A DNA stretch of 64,000 nt from Ctenosaura bakeri (GCA_948474755.1 CAOLHI010000609.1:434001-498000), one strand, 5' to 3'; positions 34,623-48,605 are shown, counted from the stretch's first letter. Translations and numbers: made by a program. The notes: generated by a model from the letters alone, not told the origin.

Positions 34623-36470
34623 TCCCATTGGTTGTATCTATACCAATGGCCACCTTGGTTTCCTATCTATGAGCTTATCTATCTGCTTCTTAAAGTGAGG
34701 AACTCAGTAGCAGGCAATGGCCATGGTAGCTCACTCAATAACGGGTATGGTGAAAACTGATTGTACAGTGAAAGCATCTCTGGTATTGTGTTTGCTCTTA
34801 TGTATAGGAAGAACTGAATTGAATTGATTTTTTTTAAAAAAAATAGAGAACTAGCAAATTTCTTTCTTCTTCATTTTAATGCACAGATTTGGATGTAAAA
34901 AAGTGAATAACAGCAACAGTTATTCCCTAGGAAACTCAGTTTTTCCCAATCATTCTTAATGATCTGTGTGACTAGAAGCTGCTGTACAATGCTAGCATAA
35001 GTGAAGTTTACTTCCTAATAAGGGGCTTAAGAGTTCAGCCTTCAAGTTCTTTTGAGAGCACTCTGAACGTGCAACTAAGTAACTCGACATAGCTCTGCAA
35101 ACACAGTCCCTTCTTCTGCTGTTTGGAGCAAGTCTTCACTTATGTGATTGCTGCTTAAGAAAGCGGCATGGTTTCTAAGTCAACACAAACCAAACACAAG
35201 TGTGGAAGTTTGTCCTTTATGTTTCATTGCGTATGCTTCACCCTTTTACCAAAAGTCATTTGCTATGTTGGAAGTACTTTATCTTAGCAACAAAAGTAGC
35301 CTTTTGATATGGCAGTGAAAAATAAACCCACAGTGTGTGGACTTAGATCATTTTTGTGTATGTGTATTAGCATGTGTATGTGAAATGATCTACATGGCAT
35401 GCATTTTCATATTTTTTTTAAAAAAAATATAAAATTAATATTTCTTCTGTTTGGTGAAGCAGGACTTTTTTTCCACACACGTAAGAAATAAGAATAATCA
35501 TTTTAAAAATTGTGCAATATATGAACATTGTTCTGATCTGGCTTTTCAAACTTATAGATGGAACCTCTTTGTTCTCTTGAGCTTTAAGAAATGCACTGTA
35601 ATTATATCCTTTAAACATGGTATGCCTTTATCTCATAACACACAATGTAATCCTACAAGTGTCTACTCATACTTCTGGGTATGGGTAAGAAGGGTAAGAT
35701 GATGTGATTTTTTTCTGTCTGGGATTATGATCCAAATAAAGGAATTGGACAATGGGTAGTAGTGGTTTGTCATATAAATACACATAGTGTCAAATTTTTA
35801 TTTTATTGGTACAATTTTTTCTAATATGTCATACCTCCGTACCCTATTTGGACCTTGATAACTATCTTCCATTCATTTATACTATCCAATAACGTCTTTT
35901 CTTTGATATCTCATTTTTTTGCTGATGATGTATTTTGCAAAAATTTTTGGCCCACACTGATGCATATTAAATCTTTTTTTGATCAATAGGCAACATTATC
36001 ATCCTGAACTTGGACTATAGATTCTGAATATATAGTAACCAGATATAATTCTTAATATAAATTGGTTTTCTGTGAATTACCAGAAAAGTAATGCAACAAT
36101 TTCTCATTACATGCCTTGTTGCGAAAAATTCAGATTTTATTGAAACTCATAAGGTCTGACTGCTTCCAATAATTAGCAATTCATGATGCTTTGGCAATGA
36201 ACTAAACTTTATATGTAAAAGTATGCCAAGTACAATTGTCAAGCTTCTACTGATGTAATAAGAAGATATTAGCAAAAATATATCATTCAGACTAGATACA
36301 CTCAATTATTTTTCACAGTTTAGGGACCATGAGCATCATGGATAATAAGACTTTTGATGATGTTTCTGTTGTATATTTATTTACTGTATGTGACTTTATC
36401 TTGGTCTAAAACCGCATTGTTTTTTAGTGATGTTAGCCTAAAATTAATTTCTTAATTTTGAGAGGTACTC
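34623..36470. other. No gene recognised
   Basis: AT-rich. An old repeat scrap (tgtctactcatacttctggg) lies near 35660. No recognised element otherwise. Confidence 0.4.
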
Positions 36471-37480
36471 TTAAGTCCCTCTCTGACTTTGAAAGCTTCA
36501 TGGCTGAAATCTTGAAGTACTACCAGGACATGGCTAGATGGACAAAGAGTCTGCTTGACATACAGGTACTTCCTATGTTAATCTCAGTGGTCAAGAATAG
36601 AGTATGGCTCTCCCGTCATACTGTGTAATTATGTGAGTGGGAAGGCATATTTGCTGGACTCCGGGGAACAGAGAGGACATATAAATGTGTCATGGCATTT
36701 AGTGTTGTGGTGCAGAGCTTGGGGATGGAATCGAGAGACAATAAAAGACCCTGATGCCCCCTCCTCTCCTACATTTCTCTCAATTTATCAATGGGGAAGG
36801 GTCAACACTGGGCTAGCTTAGTTAATAGTTGGCGGAGGGGTGCCAGATTGTGTTGTGGTAGGGACCACATGCCTTACTGCCTTGTCATTGGGTGGCCCAT
36901 AGTCTCCCAGATGGTCAGATTTGGTGGTCTTGGGTGCTGGGATGAGCTTGAACAGATAGGGTTCAGAAGCCCCACTCCCCCAATAGGTGGATTGTGAGCT
37001 GAAGCTGCTTGGCTGTAGGCATGTTCAGGCTTGGTAGGCATAGGCATCCATTAACTATTTGGGCCTTTTGTTGGGAGTGGCAACCTTTGCATGCCTAATT
37101 AAATGGCTAGTTTGTTTGCATGTCTATTGTAAGCATAGAGAGATAGCCTAGAGAGAACTTCCTGTTTGTTGGTTAACACTTCTTCCTTCAACACGTACAC
37201 ATTCCTTGTTCTTTAAAAGATTCTCTTGCCATTTACTCCTCCTTTTTGCCTCCACCTTTTGACCTGAAAGCATGCTCTAGATTTCCTAACAAGGATTATT
37301 TTCAGCAAGCATGTGAGTGCTTAATTTTCTTCCTAGCTTCTTCAAGAATTGAACCTGTGTAGACCATGCACAAGATTTTGTGAGTAAACTCTTTTATATT
37401 TTTAACCAAACTGTTTTTGTGTTTATTTTGAGCTAGAGTAAGTGTGTTTGGGGTAGAGTTAAAGAAGTGGGACTGGTGAT
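36471..37480. repeat. Unclassified segment, possibly LTR-related
   Basis: 36480-37000 is GC-richer, with weakly coding-like text. 37140-37460 has promoter-like spacing (ttctttaaaagattctcttg) followed by agtaaactctttt, a style seen in LTR-element ends. No terminal repeat pair, primer site or domain was found, so the class is open. Confidence 0.2.
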
Positions 37481-37699
37481 CTGTTCAACTTCCGTTTTTG
37501 TGCAGCTACTAAAATAGTCTGCTGATTGAGAGTCTCATTACCAAGGTCTCTCAATATTCAAAAAATTTTTTTTACTTCCCCAACACCTTTGAGGTCTACA
37601 AACCCTGGATAGATCAATCTGGTCTGCATTAGGACTCCATGTGGCCATTAGGCTGCAGCACAGACCCAAGACCTTCACTAGATGATTATGGTTGAGCTT

Positions 37700-38145
37700 T
37701 GCTGATCTGGGGAATGCTGTGGATATCATATCTCTTGATTTCAGTAAGGCTTTTGACAAGGTTTCCAGTGATATGCATGCAAACAAGCTAGTGAAATGAT
37801 GAGTGACTTAGGTAGAAGGCATGTTGAGCTTAGAGAAGAGATGACTGAAAGGTGATATGATAGCTATCTTTAAAAATCTGAAGAGATGTCATGCATACAA
37901 TGGAGTGATCTTGAGAGACCATACATTCAAATTACAAGAAGAGTGATTCAATCTAAATATTAGTCTGATTTTTTTTCCGTTTAAAATCTTTTTGACAGAA
38001 AGCAGTGGTCTCTCTTTCTTTGTAGGTTTTTAATTAGAGGTTGGATGGACATCTTTCAGGAATGCTTTAATTGTGCATTTCTGTATGGCAGGAAATTGGG
38101 CTAGATGAGACCTGTCCTTTCAGATTTTATGGTTCTATAAAAACT
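37700..38145 (+). pseudogene. CR1 LINE relic, RT motif joined to 3' end
   Basis: 37720-37775 encodes VDIISLDFSKAFDKV, the catalytic motif A of CR1 reverse transcriptase with its aspartate intact. Just after it the sequence jumps to the CR1 C-terminal/3' region (aggtgatatgatagctatct, ttggatggacatctttcagg, tttatggttctata). An internal deletion of well over 1 kb is implied. Stops follow in frame, so it is inactive. Confidence 0.85.
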
Positions 38146-40589
38146 TTGATAATGGGCATGAATGGGCCTTGACAATGGACATGGTTAGAAACAAAAGAAA
38201 AGAAAATCATTGCATGCCTTTTCTTACAGCTTAACAATTATTTCCGGCAATTAATTTGGAATATAGTTGAAAACCTTGTTTTTCACCTGCTTCAAAACCT
38301 TGTTTTGCACTGCACATAACCTCTGAGGGTGAAGACACTACAGAAGCTGGAATTATGTGACTACACAATGAGATGCATTTCACTGTGACTTTAACTTCTG
38401 ACTTAAATGTTAATGAAACCATTCAAGTTTTGTAGTGTAGTCTCTCAAATTGGTTTACCTCAGGCTTGTGGCTGGTTCTTATTTCATAGCATGCCTAACA
38501 CAAAATATCTGCAAAGGCTTATAAAATTAAACTAAGAGAAACATGAACAGTTTTGAGCTCATTAGAAGCCATTCATATATTCATCTGTCTCGTTAGAGGT
38601 GTTTTCATGAAGTAGGAAAGTCCTTTGGAACTGTATTTTTAATTTCTGTGCCAGCTGGATTGAGGTCTTTGGATTGTGACTTCCTTTTCATTAATTTTAG
38701 CATGTCAAAGAGTACAAGAAAGTAGAAGTACTAGAAAGTGAATAAAATTACAGAAGAAAAAGGTAAGGAGATCTGTTCAAAAGTGGTAAGAAATCAATAT
38801 CTTGTTGTAGGACGTTGCGTGCAGGTAACAAATATATCATATTGGTGAGTCATCTTGTGTGGGTCACAAGTATGAGTGAGACCACTTTAAGACAGAATAT
38901 TGCAGCAATAGCAGAAAAAAAAATCCCAGTAAATTTAACCAATTCTCCTGTACCTTCAGTAATACTACAATATTTCAGGAAGAATACTTAAATATTTGTC
39001 ATTAGAACCATGAACAGTGTTCCAGGATTAAGAATAAACCATTCACACTTTTTAACAGAATTAATTTATTGCACATATGTTCTCCAGAATTTCTGTATTA
39101 TCATTTTTTAAAAACATATTTCAACATTTCACAGGATATTCTTATTGTGTTCCCATCTCATGTCAAGTAAACGATGAAGAACCATTTAGAGTAAGATTCT
39201 AAGAACCTAAGTTTCTTGAAGGAGGATAATATTGAAGGAGCTGATATTTTGAAAAAAGGAAGTGATCCCACATTTACTTGCCCAACCTGTGGCATTCCAG
39301 GAGATTAACCTAAACCAGTGTCTCACCTGGGAACCCAACCATCAGTTGTTAAGTGCAACCAAATCAGTAGTGCTATCATTTGCAAATGGTTCTGATCTTA
39401 CAGATTCCAGCAAGCTACAAGAATCAGATACATCAATTAGTTCAGATGAGACTAAAATTGATTTTACTATTAGGGGTTGGATTGATCTCAACTTCTGCAA
39501 CTTGCACTCTTGCCAGAGAGAGGTTGATGTTTTTGTATCAACTGAAAGAATAGGAGCTAGGACAAGTCACTGGTTTGTTCTATTAGACTGGCTATCTTGG
39601 GAGAAGCTTTTTTGATTTGCAAGTTGGAATTAGATAATGCTGATTCCATAATTGACAATTTAGATGATCTTGACACTACTGGCTGATAGCTTCTCCATAT
39701 GTTGTTTTTTACATTGAGAATCTTTTGATTCTTTTGAATCTAGATCCTCCCTAATTTGTAGTCCAGAATCAAATCTTGTCTGTTACGGTTTGCTGCTTTT
39801 TGCAGCATCATTCAATAGTTGGAAAGGTGATGCATGGTGATTCTTCACTTGGAGTACAATTTAATAGATAGATCTTTAAAGAGGTGCACTGGGAAAAACC
39901 AAAAGCATTCAGATATAGTCTTTTCCACATAATCAAAGTTAGATTGTAAGAGTAATTAAAACAAAGTAAGGTCCTTGAATAATATTCAGACAAATATAGC
40001 AGCTCAACTGAGGATAAGTTTGAGGATTTTAACTTAAGAATTTGTTTGAGGTGCGTATTAGCTCTGAAAACTGAGTTCCAATAAGGGTGGAGTTTGTTAA
40101 AGGGGTAAACATCTATTACCACTTTGGAGGCTTGTAAGAATAGACAATAATCATTTTCCTTAGCTGTAGAATTATTTAAGGCTCTAGACAGAGCCCAGCT
40201 ACAAAATGATATTTCTGTTGAGAAGTCATTCTAGAATTCAAATCAGCTTAACTAAGCATCAAATGTTTGTTGATATTACTAAAGTCTGAATGCCTCTATG
40301 CAAGCACCAAGCTCCGTTGAGTCACGGAGCTTAACACCTCTGTTAATTTAGAACCAATAAATTGTAAAGTCTGGGCTATTAGCATACCTTGCTCTGAAAG
40401 CAACTTATAAAGGATTCAGATGCTGAGGGGTTTTCCACTGGAATTGCAGATGTGTCTTCCAGTAGTTTATCATCCAAGATGATTGGCACTGCTTCTTCTT
40501 CACCCTCTTTCTCCTCCAGAGGTGCAAACCTATTCATCTATCTCCAGAACCAAACTTTGGATAATGTTGGAAATAATACTAGATATTAT
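38146..40589. other. No gene recognised
   Basis: It may include the 5' side of the LINE relic at 40590. ORFs of 117 codons (39262-39615, plus) and 104 codons (39808-40122, minus) show no motif I know. Confidence 0.35.
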
Positions 40590-41770
40590 TGCCTAATCAA
40601 AGTGCTTTAGAATGATAGCCAACTTCAAATAAGATGTGGCTCACTGGATCAACACTTTGGAGTTATACTTATGTCTAGAAGGATAAGACAGGGCTGCATT
40701 CTTGAGCCAACCTTGTTTAATGTATATGTGAAGTATCTTGAAGATACATTGATGGACTCAAATGGTTATTTGCCTAAATTAGATGATAGGAAAATATAAC
40801 CTTTTTTTTATGCAGATGACACTGTAATTCTTTCAAGATCCAGAACAGGGCTTAAATATTTGCTATAGAAATTTTCAAAATGATGCTCAGAGAATGAACT
40901 TAAAATTAAATCTACTAAATCTAAAATCTTAGTTTCTGAATAGAAATTTTCTGTGTAGTTGGAGTTTAGACGGATTTTCTTTGGAACAGGTTAGAAGCTT
41001 CAAATTCCTTGGGCTTGTATTCCATCATAAAATATCTTGGATTTTTCATAGACCTGTAGTTCTCAGTAAAGCTCATGTCTGTCAGTCAGCTATCTTGTTG
41101 TTGTTTTTCTTTCCAAAAGAGAATCAATACATACCCTTTGCTCTCAAGGTTTATAATGCAAAGATTGTATCTATTTTGTTATTTGCTGTTATAATTTGAA
41201 TTGAGGGGTCTAACTCTGAGCTTGACCAAATCCTGGTCAAATTTTTGAGAGCTTTACTTCAAATTCCTAGTGTATTTCTAATTCAGTGTTAGTACTTGAA
41301 ACTGGGAAATGCCCCCTCTCGAACAGGACATGAATGGTAGCTATGAAGTTTTGGCTTAGAGTTATTGTCTTCAATCTTATCAGAGGCCTAATAAATTACC
41401 TCACACAGGTTGCATACAGAAGTAGCTGATCTAAGTATATAGCCCACAAAGCAGCCACAAGTAGCCTCTTATCATCCTTTCTACTTAACCTGAGCTATGA
41501 TATGGCATTAAACGTAATTAAACAAAGTCTTTCGGATATAGCCTTTTGTGGTCTTCAGGCTCACTCTCTCTCATCATGCTCACCAAGTGCTCTGAATATT
41601 TATTATGTGGGGTCTTTCCTTCCTATAGATTATCTAAAAAGCCTAACTTGGAACAAATTACCATATATTACTTACCTAGGCCAGATGTAATGCTTTCTGC
41701 TTTGAATTGCTTTATTGCAGCTATGCTGGGTTGTCCCTCTCTTCAAGGCTTTGCCCTTGTGGTTTGCAGG
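40590..41770 (+). pseudogene. Non-LTR retrotransposon RT relic
   Basis: The plus strand encodes RT motifs in order: RQGCILEPTLFNVYVKYLED (the QGC-LSP-LFN motif, about 40685-40745), then a frameshift, then FFYADDTVILSRSRTGLKYL, which holds the YADD catalytic pair (about 40805-40865). KIKSTKSKILVSE and a FLGLVF block follow downstream. Stops and frameshifts occur throughout. It differs from the CR1 copies here. The clade is not certain from motifs alone. Confidence 0.8.
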
Positions 41771-42020
41771 AGGTTGAAACCATGACACTTTTTTTTTGTC
41801 TTCTATTTTTTTTATAACCAGGCTCACCAATGGTTTATTTATCCATTACTAAGATTTTTACCAGGTTGATTGGATAAATTCTATGTTAAAGTTCTATTAG
41901 AGGATAGATGTTCTAGTGTAACCTTAACGGTTGCCATGTTTCTGTTAATAGTAATTAAGCTAAGAGTGAAGGTAACTCCTTTATATGGTAAGAGTATTTA
42001 GAATGCTCACAGTTACTATG

Positions 42021-42220
42021 GGCCTTTCCACACTGCACTGTTATAGTGCTATTATTCCACTTTCAACTTCCTATGGAATCCTGAGGTTTGCAGTTTCGGG
42101 AGAGGCATTTAGAATTCTCAGCCAGAGAAATGTTTGGCCTCAGTAAACTACAAACCCCAGAATTCCACAGGATATTGAAAGTGAAATAATGGCACTATAA
42201 CAGTGTAGTGCGGAAAGGCC
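42021..42220. mobile_element. MITE family A, full-length copy (200 bp)
   Basis: Ends ggcctttccacac and gtgcggaaaggcc. The arms tgttatagtgctattattcc and the inverse are nearly identical, so the copy could fold into one long hairpin. ATG precedes it and ccATG follows. Confidence 0.85.
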
Positions 42221-42984
42221 CCATGACTATGTTTTATTCTTGTGTTATGTTAAACTTCTCACTTTTTTAATTTAATACTATAATTTTTTTGTTTGATTGT
42301 ACTGTTGGGCCTATGGACTTCAAGAAACTAAACTTGAATATTCATATCAGGTATCATTTCCTGCACATCAGGCATTCTTACCACATGATTGATGTAGTTG
42401 CTTCAAGTTCTGATGCATTTATTTGGTTACTGCTGTACCCTTCACAATGATCCCAGAGCTATAAGGCAATTTTGGTCTATGGTATATTTAAGAGAAAACC
42501 ACAAGGATTTTCCTATATTTTATAAGCTGTTCATCTACACCTCAATAGTTTCAGTTTCTGTACTTGAATTAGCAGTTATATGATTCCTCATACTTCATGC
42601 ATAGACACATAGGATAAAAAAAAAACAAGATCTATCCAATTTTTTAAGATGTAATCCATGCTTAGAGTAACTTGTGGAATGATAAAAAAAGGGTGGATAA
42701 CCTGCCACTCTCCTTGCCGATCATTAGAAATGTCCAATCTTTAGAGATCATGGGATTGTAGTCCAAAACATATGGAGTGTCTTTGAAAACTGTTTAGAAA
42801 TTTAAAGACAAGCTAAAGAGCTTCAGCAAGATTGTTAACTGAGGCTGGCAACAGGGAGTATGTTACAAGAGCTCCGTTAGTTTTCTATCTATATACAGGC
42901 ACAAAGCAAAGTGTTGTTTAGGTCCTAAAAAGTCCTATCAGAAGGACTGCAATCATCCAATATGAGATTGCCTGGGTCCTAAAA

Positions 42985-43400
42985 TGTTTAGAGGAGGCCA
43001 TTCTCTCAGTCCTACCACCTTCTCATTCATGTTTGATGGAAACACAGAAGACATCCTTCTTGGTAGGTGCACCCAGGCTCTGAAACTCTTTCCACAGGGA
43101 GAATAGGATGGCTGTCTTTTCTTTTTCACCTTCAGCAAGTGAACAAAGTTTTATTCCAGTAGGATTTTAGGAACTGGCTTTGCTTTTAATTGTGAGCTTT
43201 CTTATTCATTTTTACATTCTATGTTTAATCGGTTTTAAAATGGTTTTCATTCTATGGATTATTTAATTATATTTTACTATCGCTTTTATGCAATTTCCTG
43301 GTTTTTGTATGTATTGTAATCTGTATCTTGTAAACCACCTTGAATCCTAGTATTGGGTGCAAAGAAGAGATATAAATGAAGAAATAAGAATGATATGGCA
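42985..43400 (+). repeat. CR1/L2-type LINE 3' end
   Basis: It has aggccattctctcagtccta, tccttcttggtaggtgcacc, caggctctgaaactctttcc, then the terminal gtaaaccaccttgaatccta and agatataaatgaagaaataa. It corresponds to the end of ORF2 and the 3' UTR. Confidence 0.7.
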
Positions 43401-43949
43401 AAATAATAATTGGCAACATAGTTTTTATCTGGCTTACTACCTTGAGAAGAACTCCCCTCACTGATTAAAATAAATTTCCAATAAAATACATAATGCTGTA
43501 TTACTTTACTTAATAATCTGAGGTGGTTAATCACTTCTGTATAAATTGCTTGCCGATTACCTTTTGGAACCCATATTGCCAACTTTTTTTTCCAGTGAAG
43601 AAAGAAAAATGTTTTTCAATTTTCTATTCTGGAATTTCTATTTCAGCTTTCAATTGAACTGGTGGCATGTGCAACCAGCTATGAACACTTCTAGCTCAGT
43701 GGCTTGAAAACAGAATCAGAAGAACTAATATTTGTTTCATCCAGAAAGGTGGAAAAAGTATTTAAGCAATCTCAGAAAATGTGGAGATTTTATTATGAAA
43801 ATTATTATTTTCTTTCTTTCCTACTGACTTTCAAAAGCAACATTAGTATTAAGGGAAATAGAATATGCTGTATCATATTTCAGCATGACATGCTGGTATG
43901 AATTCTCATTCTCTCTCTAGTGTGTATACAGTTGTGTGCATGTAGGCAT

Positions 43950-43975
43950 AGAGAAAGAGAGAGAGAGAGAGAGTT
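43950..43975. repeat. GA microsatellite
   Basis: About ten GA units with one interruption. Confidence 0.95.
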
Positions 43976-44002
43976 ATTGGAGAGTGATACTCTACAATTC
44001 AT

Positions 44003-44195
44003 GCCATTTCTGCACTAGACTGTTATGGTGCTATTATTCCACTTCCAACCTCCTATGGAATCCTGGAGTTTATAGTTTCAGGACGGGCATTTAGAATTCT
44101 CAGCAGAGAACTCTTTGGTTTCAGTAAACTACAAACCCCAGAATTCCACAGGATGTTGAAAGTATAGCACTATAACAATGTAGTGTGGAACTGGT
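44003..44195. mobile_element. MITE family A (about 193 bp)
   Basis: Left end gccatttctgcac, right end gtgtggaactggtg, same interior as 42021. Similar 8-mers outside (caattcat and cagttcat) are probably coincidence, given the clean 3-bp duplications of sister copies. Confidence 0.75.
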
Positions 44196-46099
44196 GCAGT
44201 TCATCTAACTTGGCAGGTGAGTTTCAACCTGTTCTGAAAGGCGGTTGCACTCCTTTAGTGGTAATTGTAGACATAAGCATTTCTCTCAAGTCTGCCTCCC
44301 CACATGTGATCATCTAGGTACAGAGCTGAATCCAGAAGTTCCCCTGCATCTTCAAGAGAAGTGTAATCTCATCCAGAACAGGGTAAACTGCAGTTTCGTA
44401 ATCTGCATTTCAAATAACCGGAAACATGTCTGTCTTGTCTGTACTAAGTATATGGAATACTTATTGTGTGTGTTGACAGACATATTTTTCTTTCTTTCAC
44501 AGTAGGAGCCCAGAGACTTTCTTGAGTCTGCTTTACAGTGGGAGCTATGTAGTGTCAAATGTGTGATTCTTACTTGCAATTAAACCTGCTCTTGTCATTC
44601 GAGTGGCTTTGTGCAACATAGAATTTTCTGCCCACTTTAAGTTGGTGCATCAAAATTATGGCCCTTCCTGGACAAAGATGGACAGTTTATCTAAGCTCTG
44701 GTAACATCTCATTTGTCTAATGAAATGGATTGGGACCAGACATTTTTGTTTGGGACATTAGGTAGGGAAATCTCCATGCCTCATGTTATGAAATTCCCTC
44801 CCTAGAAGGATGAAGTCCTTTTAAAACTTGAGGAATGCTAAGATTTTTTCCCCCTGTTCCATGCATTAATTATTTGATACCTCAAGATCTCCAAGAAGTT
44901 CATGTTAAATGTAGATGCAAAAGCATACAAAACTATCTAACACTATTTAAAGTAAGAAATAAACAATTAAAAACCTTTAGCAATCATCACAAGAAAAAGA
45001 ACAGTGAGAATAATTATCAGGAAGAAAATGCATGGATAAACATAAACTTTTTCACTAGTTTTGTCTCTAACCTTCTAGGAAAGAAATTTCCAAAGGGTTA
45101 GCGTTTTGGTGTAATGGAGCCAGTACTTGGAGGATCAACCCCGTGACATAATCTGTCACCCTGCTTGGGCTTTTATGTTCCTGCTCAGTCTAGCTACATT
45201 CTCCATAGGAAGAAAATTTTCCCAGCAATGATGCATTGTCATGGACTACTCCTTTTACAATCCAAAATATTGTATGTCTGTTTGCAGGGGGTGGCATTAT
45301 AAAAGTGTGGGGGGGTTGTTTTGTTTTGTTTTCTGGTAGAAATGGAAATTACTAACAATTGTTTTAGATCAATATAGCAATCTCTACTTTTTGACTCTTG
45401 ATGAAGGTGTTGCTATACAGACAACCCTAGTGAGGGCCTACATTTCATATTTTGTCATTATAGTAGTGGTGGGTATGCGAATAAGAAGGATCCACTTATT
45501 ATGTTGACAGATGTTGATTGTTCCACAACCAAGAACACTTCCACTGAAGTTCTCAGTAGCCAACTCAACCTATATATGGGAAGGCATCCTCATTCTGCTA
45601 GCTGTTTCTGGGGTATTTATTTTAAGATCCATTTAAGTTTTGTTTTAATTTACAGAGTGGTTCTAAGGTATTGGAGTCACAGTGTCAGTTGGGGAGGAAA
45701 TATGGAGAGTTACTGTCAGTAGTCATTATTTCTGTCACAGTCTAAGGATATATTGAAGAACAAGAGAGTCCAAGATTCTGCTTATATATAGCCCCATCGT
45801 AACACAATCACATTGACCTGTTTTCAGTAACTCATCTACTTTCCAAGGATCTGTCTAGGTTAAATTTATTTTCTTATGAACATTGGATCCCTCTCACTAA
45901 AACAGAGGATTTTAGCCCTTACTATTCCATTATTATACTTATTTTAGTCTGTTCTTATTATATTATTGTTTTGTTGTTTTAATACTTTTGAAGTATACTT
46001 TGATCAAATCCTCAGTCAAAAAAGTGGAAATGGGAGACAGAAGAAAGAACCAAGTATTTTACCCAGGGTTATCTCCAAGTTTCCTCATGTTGTCTCCTG
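44196..46099. other. No gene recognised
   Basis: No identifiable repeat except short T/G runs near 45310-45330. ORFs up to 88 codons lack motifs. Confidence 0.4.
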
Positions 46100-46102
46100 T
46101 TA

Positions 46103-46200
46103 CATAGAATCGTAGAACCATAGAGCTGGAAGAGGTCACAAGGGCCATCCAGTCCAACCCCTTGCCTTGCAGAATTATCAAAGCACCCCTGACAAGAGGG
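46103..46200 (-). repeat. CR1 3' terminus (antisense, 100 bp)
   Basis: It has catagaatcgtagaaccata, gagctggaagaggtcacaag, ccatccagtccaacccc, then breaks off. Confidence 0.85.
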
Positions 46201-46663
46201 TGGGAGTAGATCAGCAGATCTTATGCAAGATTGGTCCTACCATTAGACAGGGTGAGGCTTTTGTCTTAGGCATGAGTCTAACACTGCCAAACAGAGCTGC
46301 GAGTATGGCTGCTCAGACTCCTCAGGTGTGGTAGATGAGGATACTACTAAACAATTGAAGTAAGATTCAACAATCATTCTGTTCTATTTTATTGTATAGA
46401 ATTGAGGGGTTTCTCTCAGATGGTCTGTTCTGGTGTTATGTACTGTTTGTTTTATCTGGGGATGATGGGATTACACATGTACCAACATCAGGGGCATTAT
46501 GAGTAAGCAAGAACATAGGTCCCAGCTATAGGGACTTTTATCAGGGATACATCTTCAAGGCAGCTATCAGAGGTAAGTTTGTGTACCTGAACAACATATG
46601 TCACCATGGGGCAGTTAGCATTAGATTTCTGACCACCTTAAATTTCCTTTCATTTTTATTTTT

Positions 46664-46902
46664 GTTGTTGTGTGCCTTCAAGTTATTTTCAGCTTACGAC
46701 AACCTTAAGGCAAAACCTTTCACAGTGTGTTTGTGGCAAGATTTGTTCAGAGGGAGTTTGCCTTTGCCTTCCTCTGGGGCTGGAAGAATCTGACTCACCC
46801 AAGGTCACCAAATGTATTTCCATGGCTGAGCAGAGATTTGAACCTTCATCTCCAGTGTTACAGTCTAATGCTCAAACTGCTACGCCATGCTGGTTCACAA
46901 AC
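46664..46902 (-). repeat. Sauria-type SINE (antisense, near complete)
   Basis: The order gttgttgtgtgccttcaagt, ggcaagatttgttcagaggg, ttgccttcctctggggctgg, catggctgagcagagatttg, gctacgccatgctggtt is the best-preserved antisense copy here. Two ORFs of 75-90 codons are shadows of it. Confidence 0.9.
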
Positions 46903-46904
46903 CT

Positions 46905-48055
46905 TAAACTTCCTGAAGGAAAAGGCAGTATTTTTTTTTTTTAAAAAAACATAATGTAGGCAAAACCAATGATTAGTCTTATGAAGTATAATCTTGAGGT
47001 TTGTGATTTAGAATGTAAAACACAGTAAACTAATACTTCTTACAGAGAGGGGACTGTGTCTCTCATTATGTGGGACATTAATTATATCCAGGAATTAACT
47101 GCTCATCTTCTACATTTTTTCAGGACACATCTTGGTTTCCTATTGCCATCTATTCTTGCATTCACTATTAATGTGTGTATATATGTAGAGATGGCAAACC
47201 TATCATGTTCCATAGGAGATGCAAGCAACCAAAATATTTCAAAATATAATTTTTGATATATAGAGAAAGGCTTAGATGGAGAGCCCAAAATTCTCTCCAA
47301 AAGATATTTCATTTCTTAAACTGTTTATTCTATGACTGAGTTCTATTGAGGATAGATTAAAATGCTTGCTAAATATACCCTGGCAAATCTAAATCTGTCA
47401 AATAATGCAACTTTGTTTGGTAATACCTACCAATACATATAATGCATAAGAGCACAATAGCTATATGACCTTTCTCTGGACTGCAGACAACATTTGAAAA
47501 ACACACAGAAGATGAAAGTTCAAATAAAATCTAAGTATCTTAGATATGAAGAAGTTTATGACAGCACAATGTTTGAGACTGGTATTTTTCTTTTTATTAA
47601 TTCTTGTAGATTCCCCTCAGTAGTATTCTTTTCCCCCTCCATTTTATTATTTTCAGCTTTCACTCCACTGACAAAAAACCTCAGGCAATTCCCTGCTCCT
47701 TTTTCATTTGAAGATTTGATCCCACTCATTTTTTAGAGTAAATTTGTTTTGCTACTGGACTTAATTCTGACCTTTCCAGACCCAGTTTCCACAAAAATAA
47801 TTCCTGTTCTGACATTTGTGTATGTTTACAGACATAATTTTAAATTATTCAGCTGTTTAGTGGGTAAAAGTGGTACCTGCAACAAACCAGTGCAGTATGG
47901 AGTTCTCCAGATTCTAGGAGCACAACTATGTACTCTTCAGGGATATTCCATTGATGAGGAGCAGAGGTGTGGGACTTGACTCTTTCCAGAGACTAGTATA
48001 TCAGAAAGTCTGAAGAGGGGATGAAATTTGAAAACAAACAAAGTTGGAAGTTAAT
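46905..48055. other. No gene recognised
   Basis: AT-rich with a T/A palindrome at 46930-46950. Nothing identifiable. Confidence 0.4.
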
Positions 48056-48059
48056 CAAC

Positions 48060-48468
48060 CTTGAGATCCTTAGAGCTCTATGAACATCTGGAGAGGCCCT
48101 TCACTCTGTTCCACCACCTTCCCAGTCTTGTTCAGTGGGAACATGGGATAGGGTCTTCTTGGTGGATGCTCCCAATCAATCTTTAGAATTGTCTCCCGAG
48201 GGAGGTGATGATAATTCTCTCCTTGCTGTCCTTCTGTCAGGAAGTCAAAACATTTTTATGCCATCATCATGTTTTTAAAATCTGAACTGGGTAAGGTTTT
48301 AATGCTGTGTGGTGCTTTTTAAAAAAAGGTTTGTACATCATCCTTTAATGAATGTCCATTTTTTTAAAGTTATGTTTTAACTTCATAAATTTTAATCACT
48401 TTTAAAAATAATTCTTATGTCTCTGCTTTTATTAATGTCTTTGTGTAATTTTAACATGTATTGTTAAA
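48060..48468 (+). repeat. CR1/L2-type LINE 3' end
   Basis: It has ggagaggcccttcactctg, gggtcttcttggtggatgct, ttgtctcccgagggagg, parallel to 42985-43140, then a T-rich UTR. A Sauria SINE follows directly. Confidence 0.65.
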
Positions 48469-48605
48469 TGAGAGCCAGCAAGGTGTAGTGATTTGAATAA
48501 TGGATTATGACCCTGGAGACCTGCTTGCCATGGTAACCCACTGGGTGACTTTGGACACATCAGCCTTAAAAACCCCCATAACAGGTTTCCTTAGGGTTTC
48601 CTGAA
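48469..48605 (+). repeat. Sauria-type SINE, 3'-truncated
   Basis: It has gagccagcaaggtgtagtga, ccatggtaacccactgggtg, ataacaggtttccttaggg. The Bov-B-like end is missing. Confidence 0.75.
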
